The notes beneath the pieces were generated by a model. That model was not told the origin of the DNA. It saw only the letters and a program-made list of their open reading frames with translations, and searched no databases. 64,000 bases of DNA from Spiroplasma endosymbiont of Nebria brevicollis (GTDB lineage Bacteria; Bacillota_I; Bacilli_A; Mycoplasmatales; VBWQ01): positions 806,001-870,000 of the forward strand of contig NZ_OZ034986.1 in the NCBI RefSeq assembly GCF_964030895.1, given 5' to 3'. How positions within the stretch are numbered: position 1 is the stretch's first letter; every line of letters begins with the position of its first letter. Of this stretch, positions 46,921 to 57,043 are shown one piece after another. The position numbers were made by a program, and so were the translations under genes.

Positions 46921-47227
46921 TGTTAAATTAAATAAACTCTCGTAGTTAGTTAAATTGTGAGTACTTTATGTAAATACTACTACATGAGTATAAAAGAGTA
47001 ATTTATTAATTTTTATTGAATTGTTATTGTATGTATTTGTCTATTAATTGAAGTCTCTATATTGAGTTAGTAAAGAATTTTTCAAGATTATGTAATAACC
47101 ATAAACCCTGTTCTTTAATTATTTTTAAATTATTACACATAAAGGGGGTTATATATTACATACATACCTTATCAATTATATATTAACATAAATTAAATAA
47201 TTAGTATATATATATTTATTTTTTTTT
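46921..47227. promoter_or_regulatory. Non-coding leader of prophage 1, right copy
   Basis: No gene. It contains the imperfect palindrome TACTTTATGTA-8 nt-TACATGAGTA (46962-46990), TGTAATAA (47091) facing TTATTACA (47130), and a TATATATATA run near 47205. Such features fit operators or an origin; which one cannot be told. Conserved in the left copy. Confidence 0.45.
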
Positions 47228-47258
47228 AGGCTTTATCACTGTAGGTGATAAAGAGCCT
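47228..47258. promoter_or_regulatory. Leader hairpin A (right copy)
   Basis: AGGCTTTATCAC and GTGATAAAGAGCCT pair with a two-base bulge around TGTAG; a T7 run follows 11 nt later. Possible attenuator of the early operon. Confidence 0.45.
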
Positions 47259-47294
47259 ATTTATAAGATTTTTTTAAAAAAGAAAATAAAAAAA

Positions 47295-47325
47295 CAGCAA
47301 CTGCTTACTAAAAGTAGCAGTGCTG
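47295..47325 (-). terminator. Leader hairpin B (right copy)
   Basis: CAGCAACTGCTTACTAAAAGTAGCAGTGCTG. On the minus strand it is followed by a T-rich run, so it should stop transcription coming from the early genes' direction outward. 22 nt before the first early gene. Confidence 0.65.
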
Positions 47326-47347
47326 AATAAAAAGAAAGGTTTTTAAA

Positions 47348-47836
47348 ATGATAATAGAATTTTCACAAGAGCAAATTATTAAAGAAACTGATAATGGTGC
47401 AATAATAATTGAATTTGGAGAATATAAAATATCAATTTCTAAATGTTTTATTAAAAAAAATTCTTTTAATATTGATGAAACACGAATATATTGAGTTTTT
47501 AAAGATAATATAAAAAAAGAATTAAATGGTGTGCAATTAAAAGAATTATTAAAACAATATATTCAAATTGAAGATTTGAAAGAAAAACCAATAATATATA
47601 ATAAAATTATTGAAAAATTAATTACTCTTGAATTTTATAAAAAATATAATGGTTATTATATTGGACAAATAAAAAATGAAGAATGTTTTAAATATAATAT
47701 TACCTGAGAAAAAGATAGAAAAAGTTTTAAAATAAATAATCCATATAATCATAATGATTTAGTAATAAATTATATAGTAACATCATTAAAAGATTTAGTA
47801 ACTCATAATAATAAAATATTTTATTTAAAATATTAA
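47348..47836 (+). CDS. First early-operon protein of prophage 1 (162 aa)
   Basis: Begins MIIEFSQEQIIKETDNGA with AGAAAGG upstream. Mixed alpha/beta composition, no membrane span, no cysteine cluster beyond two single Cys. The central KKELNGVQLKELLKQYI is conserved in prophage 2, which shows that both phage types carried it. Not recognised. First in a run of small genes leading to the recombination cassette, so an early function is likely. Confidence 0.7.
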
Positions 47837-47853
47837 GAAAGGAATTAATATAA

Positions 47854-47973
47854 ATGCTTAATTGAAATATTATTACTCATAACTGTGATATTTGTCATAA
47901 ACAATCATCTATAAATAATAGAACATGTAATAACTGTTTTTATAAATTAATAGGTAAAAATAATGAAATGTAA
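47854..47973 (+). CDS. 39-aa Cys-rich protein (right copy, short N-terminus)
   Basis: MLNWNIITHNCDICHKQSS to CNNCFYKLIGKNNEM: two CxxC pairs suited to one zinc ion. GAAAGGA upstream. The N-terminus differs from the 51-aa left version. Function unknown. Confidence 0.65.
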
Positions 47974-48136
47974 ATTACATAATAAAAAATATATTTGAAT
48001 TAGTGAAATAGATAATTCTTATTATTGTAATAAATGTATTAATAATATGATTGAAGAAGATATATATTTAACAAGTGATAACTATGATAGTTTATATAAC
48101 TATTATATTAATGAATTACAATTAGAAAATTTTTAA
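47963..48136 (+). CDS. 57-aa zinc-ribbon-like protein
   Basis: MKCKLHNKKYIWISEIDNS then YYCNKCINNM: a CxxH plus CxxC arrangement, followed by an acidic and Tyr-rich end. Overlaps the preceding gene by 11 nt, suggesting translational coupling. Function unknown. Confidence 0.65.
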
Positions 48137-48149
48137 AGGAGAAAAGATA

Positions 48150-48356
48150 ATGAATCAATTAGAATTACAAAATGCAAGAAAATTAATAGATAAATTTGAA
48201 GAATTACAAGAAGAATTTAATAGTAAATATGAAGAATTAGAATTTGAAATTGATAATGATGGTGATTTAAAAATTATGAAAGATTATTTTTCATATGAAA
48301 AAATAAATAAATTAGAACAAGTAATTATTCATTATAAAAAAATTATTAAAGGTTAA
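48150..48356 (+). CDS. 68-aa acidic coiled-coil-like protein
   Basis: MNQLELQNARKLIDKFEELQ and on: a Glu/Lys-rich helix with hydrophobic residues at heptad spacing. AAAGGAG 8 nt before the ATG. Identical in the left copy, which hints that it is maintained. Function unknown. Confidence 0.7.
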   Translation: MNQLELQNARKLIDKFEELQEEFNSKYEELEFEIDNDGDLKIMKDYFSYEKINKLEQVIIHYKKIIKG

Positions 48357-48370
48357 AGGAGAAAAATAAT

Positions 48371-48559
48371 ATGCAATATAATTATTTATTAAAATATAAA
48401 GTAAATTATACTAATAAAAGAAAACAAAAAATATTTTCTACAATTGAAAATGCTATTAATTTTCATAAAAATTATAAACATCATATATTAGAAAATGCTT
48501 ATATTGAACATTATGAAATATTAGTAATGGAATTAGATATTAAAGGAGTTGAATTTTAA
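48371..48559 (+). CDS. 62-aa phage protein
   Basis: MQYNYLLKYKVNYTNKRKQK to VMELDIKGVEF. Small, basic first half, acidic end. AAAGGAG upstream; identical in both copies; stop overlaps the next start (TAATG). Function unknown. Confidence 0.7.
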   Translation: MQYNYLLKYKVNYTNKRKQKIFSTIENAINFHKNYKHHILENAYIEHYEILVMELDIKGVEF

Positions 48560-48720
48560 TGTCAGCACATAAGAAAAATAAAGAAGATTTATTAAATAAA
48601 CAAATGATTGTTAGATTAACTATAGATGAATATTATGAATTTAAAAAATATTGCTTAGAAAATCATATTACAATTAATGCTTTTTTAAGGAGTTTAATTA
48701 AAAATGCAATTAAAAAATAA
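48559..48720 (+). CDS. Ribbon-helix-helix DNA-binding protein (53 aa)
   Basis: After a basic head (MSAHKKNKEDLLNKQ), QMIVRLTIDEYYEFKKYCLE supplies the strand and first helix and ITINAFLRSLIKNAIKK the turn and second helix of the RHH fold. Such dimers bind operator repeats. AAAGGAG precedes it within the previous gene. Likely represses its own early operon; the target could be the palindromes in the leader. Overlaps the exonuclease gene by 17 nt. Confidence 0.6.
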   Translation: MSAHKKNKEDLLNKQMIVRLTIDEYYEFKKYCLENHITINAFLRSLIKNAIKK

Positions 48721-49345
48721 TTTAATTTTTAAAAAAGATACACATCAATATTTTTTAAATAAACAAGAAAAAATATCAGTATCTAAAATTATTCAATATT
48801 ATTTATATGAAAATAAAAATCCTTATGAAAATATACCTTTTGATAGATTAGAAAATGCTAGATTAAGAGGAGAAACTGTTCATAAAGTAGCAGAATTATA
48901 TTTTAAAAATATAAATATTAATAATATAAAAGATAAATTATTAAATAATATTCAACATTTATTTAATAAAAATTATTTACAATATTGTGAAAATTTATTA
49001 AATAATTTACAAGAATTTAAAGTAAATACTAAATATATATGTGAACAAGTATTTACTTATGATATTATTGCAGGAACACCAGATTTAATTTATAAAGAAA
49101 ATAATTTATATACAATAATTGATTTTAAAACATTATCAAATATGTATAAAGAAAATAAAGAAAAATCAATATTACAATTAACTGCTTATTATTGAATATT
49201 AAAAAATAATGGTTTTAATTTATCAAATACACATTATATTTATTGAATTCAAAAAGATAATGTAGAAAAAATATTAGTAGAAATAACAGATGAATTAGTA
49301 TATGAATGAGAAATGGCAATTGCACTTTGAAAGGAAAATCACTAA
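48704..49345 (+). CDS. PD-(D/E)XK exonuclease of the phage recombination pair (213 aa)
   Basis: Predicted to resect DNA ends to single strands for RecT. Starts MQLKNNLIFKKDTHQYFLN; ENARLRGETVHKVAELYF contains the helix with the first conserved Glu/His of Cas4/RecB-type nucleases, and GTPDLIY plus IIDFKT around residues 125-142 form the PD-x-n-(D/E)xK core, with LQLTAYYWIL (the QLxxYxW-like helix of RecB nucleases) after it. Overlaps recT by one base (TAATG). Two or more UGA tryptophans are in the C-terminal third. Confidence 0.86.
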
Positions 49346-50142
49346 TGGCAAATTTAATATTACCTAAAAATATAGATAAATCAAAAATACAACAATTTAC
49401 TAACTATTATGAATTAACAAAATTAAATGATAAAAAATTATCAACATTAAATCCACAATCAGTTATTAATACTTTAGCAACTATATTTGAATTAGATTTA
49501 AGTAATAATCCAATTAAAAAAGAAATAGCATTAATACCTTATAATAATGAATTACAAGTACAAATACAAGAAGATGGTTTTTTAACTTTATTACAACGTT
49601 CAAATTGTGTAATTGATTTTCAAAGAGAAATTATTACTGATAAACATATTTTTAATAAAGAAACTCAACGTTGAGAATTAGACCCTAATAAAATATTTGA
49701 AAATAAAATAATTATTGGTTATTATGGTATGATTTCTATTAAAAATTATTTAGGTAAAATAATTACTTTTATTAAAGGTATGACTAAACAAGAATGTGAA
49801 GAACATAGAAAAAAATATAGTAAAGCAAATGGTAATAGTCCATGAACTACTAGTTTTAATGCTATGGCACTTAAAACAGTTATTAAAGCAATTATTAGAG
49901 ATATTAATAAAGACCCTAGTATTAAATTAGAAAATCAAAATATTATTGATAGAGCAATGCAAATTGATCAAGCAATAGTATTAGAAAATGAAAATATAAT
50001 GTATGTTGATAATCCAAATAATGATAATAAAGAAATTAAATTAAAAGTAATGGAAGAATCAAAAGAAGAAATAAATATTAATTATGAACAAATACAAAAT
50101 AATATTGATAATTTAGATAATATGGTATTTAGTAATGAATAA
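49345..50142 (+). CDS. RecT-family single-strand annealing protein (265 aa)
   Basis: Binds single-stranded DNA and anneals homologous strands, giving the phage its own recombination. Typical RecT features: SVINTLATIFELDLS near the N-terminus, EIALIPYNNELQVQIQEDGF (the LiPy...v..q.gy-type core), IGYYGMISIKNYLG, and the SPWTTSFNAMALKTVIK segment before the acidic C-terminus (Glu/Asn-rich, as in the group). The W in RWELDP is UGA. Its presence with nearly identical prophages 37 kb apart may itself promote exchange. Confidence 0.88.
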
Positions 50143-50644
50143 TTATTTACTTTCAGTAGACCCAAGTATTAAAAATACTGGATTTACATTATGAGAAAAT
50201 AAAAAACCAATATGAATAAAAAGTTATAGTTTTAAAAAAAATACTGAAATTGAATTTAATACTTTTATAATTGATGAAATTAATAGTTATGATGAATGTA
50301 TAAATAAAGATAATTTATATTTAGTAATTGAACGTGGTATTTTTAATCCAAAATTTGGTCGTGGTAAAGAAACTTTAGACCATTTACGTGGTTTTATATC
50401 AAGTCAATTTAATAAATTATTAACAAAAGATATGTTAATAAGTTCAAGTGAATGAAGAAAATGATATCAAAGTTTAGATGAAATTAAATATAATTGAAAT
50501 TATAAACCTTGAACTAAAGAGTTATCAATTGAACTTTCTCAATTCATGATTAAGAACCATAATTGAAATATTAAAATTAAAGACCATGACCAAGCAGAAA
50601 GTTTATTAATTGGTTGATATTATTTAAATAAGGAAGTGAAATAA
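50135..50644 (+). CDS. RuvC-like Holliday junction resolvase (169 aa)
   Basis: MNNYLLSVDPSIKNTGFTLW opens with the first catalytic Asp (residue 9). LVIERGIFNPKFGRG gives the Glu near 65 and the closing KDHDQAESLLIGWYYL the last Asp residues near 150. This matches RuvC-type nucleases that cut branched DNA, found in phages next to RecT or the terminase. Overlaps recT by 8 nt. Tryptophans are almost all UGA. Confidence 0.82.
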
Positions 50645-50748
50645 TGGTTTGATGAGAAATATTAATAATTATAAATTCTACAATAATAGCATTAATAAAT
50701 TTAGGTTGTTTTATTGTTTTATTACTTGATTTAGTAAGGAAAAAATAA
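50644..50748 (+). CDS. 34-aa single-span membrane peptide
   Basis: MVWWEILIIINSTIIALINL then a further hydrophobic run and a DLVRKK tail. Start codon overlaps the resolvase stop. Possibly holin-like. Conserved in both copies. Confidence 0.55.
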
Positions 50749-50749
50749 A

Positions 50750-50926
50750 ATGAAAACTAAATTAAAATGTATTTGTAAAGATTGTAATAGTAAAGTATTA
50801 ATTAAATTACAATCTACAGATTTAGAAAATACTTCTGTTCAATTTTTTAAAATGTGTAAAAAACATCAATTAGATTTTAATAATAAAGTAAAAGAAATTA
50901 AAGAATATTATAAAAATAAGGAGTAA
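50750..50926 (+). CDS. Small four-cysteine protein (58 aa)
   Basis: MKTKLKCICKDCNSKVLIKL with C-x-C-x2-C, and FFKMCKKHQLDF later. Could be a zinc-binding DNA-packaging helper. AAGGA upstream. Ends 4 nt before the terminase start; function not recognised. Confidence 0.68.
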   Translation: MKTKLKCICKDCNSKVLIKLQSTDLENTSVQFFKMCKKHQLDFNNKVKEIKEYYKNKE

Positions 50927-50930
50927 TATT

Positions 50931-52403
50931 ATGAATAAAGAATTTACATACTTAAATGAAATTAGTTATTGATTATTAAATAAAAGTGATTTTACTCATA
51001 GTGAATATAATCTTAGTGGTAGTAGATATTCTAGTAAAACATATAGTATAGCAGAAGAATTAGCAATATTAATAGTTATATCAATTAAAGTACAAAAATC
51101 AATTGCTATTTATGCATTTAGAAAATTAAATAAAGATATTAATGATTTAGTAAAAGAAATATATAATGCTTTAATAATAATTGGATTGAATGATTATAAA
51201 GACTTTACTTTAAAATACCCTAATAAGCAAGCAGACTTTCGTTTTAAAGGTTTTAAATCATTTATTAGGGTAATGGGTGTATATAGTAATTCAAATGATA
51301 GAATACCTTTAAAAGGTCTTTCTCGTAGTGAAATAAAAGGTTTTGATTTAGCAATTGAATGATGTGAAGAAGCAAATGAATTTAGTCAACAAGAATTTCA
51401 AGCAATAACATTTGCATTAGGTAATGCTAAAAAAAGAATAAAAATAAAAAGTTGTAATCCAGATAATATTTATCAATATTATATTGAATATATGAATAAA
51501 ATTGTACCTTTTAATTTAGAAATAATGAAAGAAAAAAATGAACAAATTAAATCAATATTTGATAATAATATTTTTAAGTTATTTCATTATAGTAATTGAA
51601 AAGTAAATGCTCATAATCTTACATTAGATATGATTAATGATTTAGAAGAATTAAAAGTATTAGATCCAATTAAAGCACAAAGTTGATATTATGGTGTACC
51701 AAGTATTTTACAAGGTGCTATTTTTGCTAGATATTTAGATAAAGTTAATACTAAATTAGATTTTCAAGTACAAAGATTAACTGGTGGTTTAGATATAGGT
51801 ATGGCAACAAGTCCAAGTGGTCATCCTACATCTGCTTCATTATGATTTATTGGTGAAAATGATAATGGTAGAAGAGCGCATAAAGAAAGTGAATTTTATC
51901 ATAGTAATGTTACTATGCAATATAAAGATACTGATACTTTAGCAAATGATATTATTAATTATTATATAAATGAAAGTAAACGTTATATAGCAATGTTATT
52001 TGGTTTTACTTGTTATGTTGATTATGGTAATGGTGGGTTAGTATTTATTGATGTTTTAAAAAGTTGAGTTAAAAAACGTAATATAACATGATTAAAATTT
52101 ATAGCAGTAGATAAATCAATTTTATATTTAAATGATAGAATTGATTTTACAACAATTTGTATGCTTAAAAATATTATTAGTTTTAATTGAGAAAGATGTC
52201 CAGAAACTAAAAGACAATATAGTTTAATGCAATGATTAGATAAAAAGAAATTAGATACTAATAATAATACTCCGAAAATGTTAGATTTACATGATGATAC
52301 TTGAGATAGTGATATGTATGCATTAATGCATGAAATGAAATGATTAATTAATGGTATTAATAATAAATTATTAATTAATAAAAATAATTTTGGTGGTGAT
52401 TAA
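50931..52403 (+). CDS. Phage terminase large subunit (490 aa)
   Basis: Motor and nuclease that cuts concatemeric DNA and drives it into the capsid. ATPase half: GSRYSSKTYSIAEEL (residues 30-44) is the Walker-A-like P-loop; FDLAIEWCEEANEF near 145 is Walker B with the catalytic Glu; KKRIKIKSCNP near 175 is the coupling motif. Nuclease half: GGLDIGMATSPSGHP near 285, CYVDYGNGG near 360 and LHDDTWDSDMYALM near 460 hold the metal-binding acids. Length is in the usual range. The preferred start has AAGGAG upstream. The protein differs strongly from the terminase of prophage 2. Confidence 0.9.
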
Positions 52404-52404
52404 T

Positions 52405-53760
52405 ATGATAAATACAATGGAATATTTAAGTTGTGATAAAAAAGATTGATATATTGATATACCAATGATTATTGCTCAAAAATCAACTAAATTATGATTA
52501 GGTAAAGGTTTTTTATTTAATTCAAGTAAAAAAGAAATATTAGATTATCTTAATGAAATGAATTTAAAAGATAAATGATTAGAAAAATTTTATAAATTTG
52601 GTTTACAAAATTCACTAATGGGTAAAGTATTTATTATGATTATAATTAATGAAGATAATAGTAAATCCCTTAAAATATTACCTAATAGTTTTTGTGGTAG
52701 AGTTGCTAAATATAATGAACAAGAACAATCAGCAGAATTTTATTTTATTAATGAACAAGCAGATAGTGCTACTTTAACTTGAGTAACAATACAAAATGGA
52801 AAAGTTAAATATGAAACATATAAAGATAATAATAAAGATATTATTTTAGGTTCTACAAGAACTAAATTAAAACCAAATATAACACCATTAAATACTTATG
52901 AAATTAAAAATCCATTTAATTATATTCCTATTTTTGAAATAACTAATTTACCAATTATTAATTTATATGGTAATACAACTACTTTAAATGCATATCCAGA
53001 TTGTACAGCAGTATGAGATTTAATATGAGATTTAAATCAAGTTATTAAGAAAAAAAGATTAGAAAGAGAATTTAATGTTACTACTTTATTTGCTGTATTA
53101 GATAATGAAACAGTTAAAGAAATGCAAGAAAATGGTAATATTATTGAAAATCCTAAAAAAGATATGATAGTTAATGTTGGTAGTGCTGGATATGATAAAA
53201 ATGGGAATGGTAGTATGCAAATTATACAAGGTGACCCAAAATTTAGTGAATATTGATTAGATTATAATGGTACTGCTAAAGCAATATTTAATGGTTCTGG
53301 TTATGATTATGATGAACATGGTAATGATGTTTATACTAATAAAACACAAAGTATGTTTAATAATAAATTTGATATGGAAACAACAGAAATTAAAATAGCA
53401 TTTTATAGTGCTTATTTTTATCGTATATTTGATTTACTTCTTATTAGTGAAAATTTATGAAATGGTATTGGTGAAAGACCTTATTCATTTAAATTTATCC
53501 CTATAGCAATGACTGACCAAATAGTACAAGACCAAATTATTAATTCAAGATTAAATAATGGTACTATGACAGTAAGTGAAGCAATTGGTGAATATGATAA
53601 TATTGACCAACTTATGGCAGAAAATAAATTAGAAAATATTATTATAGAAAATAAAAAATTAAATAAAGAATTAGGAGATAATGAAAATGAGCAATCATCA
53701 AAGAATTCAATTAATGAAACACGCACATTTACATCTAAAGAGACAACAAGCAATAATTAA
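52405..53760 (+). CDS. Phage portal protein (451 aa)
   Basis: MINTMEYLSCDKKDWYIDIP starts one base after the terminase stop. MIIAQKSTKLWLGKGFLF near the N-terminus, a beta-rich middle (KILPNSFCGRVAKYNEQ, NPFNYIPIFEITNLP), and a long helix around DCTAVWDLIWDLNQVIKKK fit the portal clip-stem-wing order of SPP1-like portals. The C-terminal 60 residues are charged and probably disordered. The next gene starts within its last 25 codons. Identification rests on position and general architecture. Confidence 0.72.
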
Positions 53761-56656
53761 ACGTTTAAGTCATTGAAAAATATTTCCATTTATAATTAAT
53801 AATGGAGCAATACCTTTAACTGAAACTGGTTATAAACCTATTAATAGTAAAATTAGTGATTTTGGTCAATATGAATTAATACTTTCTGGTAATACTCCAG
53901 TTGTATGTATTTGAAAAAATAGTACTAAAATCTATCAAAAAAATAAAGGTATAACAGACCCAACTACTCATAAAACTACTGGACAAGACCAATATTATAC
54001 TAAACAATATAAAATTGGTGATTATTGAAATGCTTATTTAATTGATGATACAAGTGGTGTAGATTTTGGTGGTTTACCTAATAATCAATTATTTAAAACA
54101 ATTTCTACAACAAGACAATATATATTAGTTATGTTTGAAGAACAAATTACAGTAGATGATTATTTACAATTTTTTTGTGTATTTAATGATAAAAATGAAA
54201 ATATTGGTGGTAATACTGGTAAAAATCAAGATAGACAATTATTATATATTTCAAATGTAACTAATTATTATAGTCCTTATAATGGTGAATTTAGTATGCA
54301 AGTATTAACTTTTAGTTCAGTTAATGATAGAGCAGTAGCAAGTGGTCAAAATACGCTTGATTATGTACAATATGCAAGTCCAGGTAGTGGTTATGCTTTC
54401 CCTACTATTCAAAATAGTTTAGTAACGTTAAATCGTACTTTAATGCGTGATATTGGAGTAAGATATAGTCATAGACAATCTTATGGTTTAGAATTATTAT
54501 CTAGTTGTTATTATTATGGTAGACCTATAATACAAGGTCAAGCACCTAATCAAATTAATAATAATGAAATATTTGAACAAAAAGTATTTGCTTCAAGAAG
54601 ATTATTTATTGCAGGTAATAATGACCATTCAAGTACTACTGTTAAAAATAATGGTGGTTTATTAGCAGGTATTAATGATAAAATAACTACTAATAGTCAT
54701 CCAGAAACTACATTTTATAATTTAATGGATGCAAAACCTACTGGATATCTTAATTTTAAAAATTGAAAAGAATGATTATCAACTAGTTTAAATTTACAAG
54801 CAAATTTATTTGTTACAAAAGATTTTAAAGGTATGTTAGCATTTGATAAAACAAAAGCAACTAATAGTAATGGTACAGCAATTGGAGAAGCTAAATTCTT
54901 TTGAGATAGTGAATGAAATATTAATAATATCTCTGGTAATTATAATGTAGATATGTCTAGTAATTTTAAATATAAAGACCCAGATACTAATTTAATTATT
55001 GGTTCACCAACTGTAGATTATTCAAAAATAAGTCAAAAATATATGAGTGCTATATTAAATTTTAATTCAGTAGTATTTAGTAGTTTAATTCAAATGCCTT
55101 ATGATAGTGTACAATGATTACCATTTGCTTTAAGTGATATACCATTAATTGGTAAATTATTAAATGTTTTAAGTTTAGGTATTCCAATTGGTTTTATTAT
55201 TAATCAAAATAATCAACAATATAAAAAAATGTTATATTTTAATGGTTTTATGTCAGCATTTTTTACAAATAATTTAGAAAATATTATTGGTAATGGTGGT
55301 TTAATTCCATTAAATGCATTTACTAATGATAATGCTTTTGCTATTGGTAAATTATTAGGTGCTAATGTTTCTACAACTGCTATGACTATGAAACTTACAG
55401 ATAGAATATCAGTATATCCATGAGACCCTAAAACTGGTCATAAATTAACCACTAAAGAACAAATTAGTACAGTTGATTTATCACAAAAGAAAAATAATAA
55501 AGTTTATATTTTAGCAGAAGATACTGAATTTTTAGATATAGCAAGTCCATTAACTAATTTAGATAAAGATTGTCAATGAAATCCAACAAGTAATGGTGTT
55601 AGTGATGGTTCTAATTATGCTTATATTATTGATACAATTGTAACTCAATCATTACATCAAGGAGAAGAAAGACATACATTTTATAGTGATAATCCATTTA
55701 CTTATCAAGGAGATTATAATGAACTTTCAGTTGCTCAATTTAGATATAAAAATAAAGGTGCTTTAACTAATAATGCTTTTAATTGAACTACTTTATATAA
55801 ATTAAATCATGATGAATATGAAGAAAGTGAAGAAATAACTTTTAGTTATCCAGCAAACATATTACCACCAAGTCCACAAAACATAGCAAAACAAATAATT
55901 ATAATACCAAGTAATCCAAGTATAACAGAAACAGTGAATTTATATCCAACTTTATTATATAAAGACAAAAACCATTTAGAATATGATAAAAATACATGAA
56001 TTAATAATAATAAAAATTTAAAAAATTTAGAAATAGATATTAATTTTAAAGACTATTTAGACCCTACATTATTAATTAATACTTTTAATGACTTAAAAAG
56101 ATATTATAAAAGTGTAGATATTTATTTATCATGAAACTATGAAACAGTTGAAAGTAAACAAGGTAATAAAAATAATATTTTAACTTCAGAAAAATTTATA
56201 CCTACAAAATCACAAAGTTATTTTTTTAGTCAAAATTTATCTGAACTAAATACTTATAATGAAACTAAAACATCAAATAATTATGATAATTATGAAATTA
56301 TAGAATACCCAAGTGGTGAAAGTTATGTGTTTGATAATTATGGAGTTTCAGTAATAACAAAAGAACCCAATAATATTGATTGACTATATACAATTTCTAA
56401 ATGTTCGCTTAAATCAGAAGCTAAACTCCTTAAACAATTAATAATGGAAAAAGATAGTTATACTTATTTAGGTTTTTGTGATATTAGTGATAAAGAATTT
56501 AAATTTAAAATACAAATGTTTCCCATAATAACACAAGTACAAGTTATATATCAAGATTGTAATACATTAAATCCTAGTTCTAATAATTCTCAAATCATAA
56601 GATATATAAATAAATATTATTTAAGTATTGATAAAATAATATTTAATTCACGATAA
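53687..56656 (+). CDS. Large tail protein, knob-like (989 aa)
   Basis: One open frame from ATG 53687 (MSNHQRIQLMKHAHLHLKRQ), with GGAG 10 nt upstream inside the portal gene, to TAA at 56656; it contains many UGA tryptophans. The first 450 residues are beta-rich with repeated Tyr/Asn. Residues of about 460-505 (SSLIQMPYDSVQWLPFALSD then IPLIGKLLNVLSLGIPIGFI) are strongly hydrophobic, then a polar domain and, after about residue 735, a C-terminal part that differs from the left copy. In small podoviruses such as phi29 the tail-knob protein carries a hydrophobic loop that enters the host membrane, and this layout resembles it. No sheath or tape-measure gene is near. Family not confirmed. Confidence 0.7.
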
Positions 56657-56719
56657 TTTAAATAATATGCTAATATTAAATTATTAATTTGGTTTTAATA
56701 CCCTTATGAAAGGAGAAAT

Positions 56720-57028
56720 ATGAAAGTTGATGTAAATTATTTAATAATAATATTATGTATTATTTATGGATGAATAATGTTATTTGTTATTCCTCTTGGG
56801 ATTAAGTTATGTAAGAAAAATCATTCTTTAGGTATAGTATTATTATTTATAGTATTAAATTTTATTGGATTAATAGTAGCTTTAATTATTATTAAAAATA
56901 AATGTGATGATTTAATAGAAGAAATAGGACATGATAAATATAAAATAAATTTTTATAGGTTTAAATTTAAAAGAAAACCTAAAAAAACTAAAATTCCCAC
57001 ACAATCTAATAAAAAAGTTACCAATTAA
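56720..57028 (+). CDS. Two-span membrane protein (102 aa)
   Basis: MKVDVNYLIIILCIIYGWIM (first span to residue 27), then LGIVLLFIVLNFIGLIVALI (second span) and a basic tail. AAAGGAGAAAT ribosome-binding site. Last gene of the plus-strand arm. The loop-span pattern faintly recalls superinfection-immunity proteins, and a holin is also possible; the choice cannot be made. The left copy lacks it in this position. Confidence 0.55.
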
Positions 57029-57039
57029 GGTAACTTTTT
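57012..57039. terminator. Shared terminator of the two convergent arms
   Basis: AAAAAGTTACC, loop AATTAA, GGTAACTTTTT: perfect 11-bp stem with A- and T-runs, working in both directions. It overlaps the end of the 102-aa gene and lies 4 nt from the fibre stop. Confidence 0.88.
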
Positions 57040-57043
57040 ATAT

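Larger units (their letters stand above)
46854..55890 (+). repeat. Right copy of the 9-kb inverted prophage repeat
   Basis: Reverse complement of 880-9951. It begins at GGCCGTATAAAAAATAGG and fades inside the large tail-protein gene at about 55890, right after the shared AACATAGCAAAA. Near-identity over this length means a recent duplication or two integrations of near-identical phages, or gene conversion. Confidence 0.95.
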
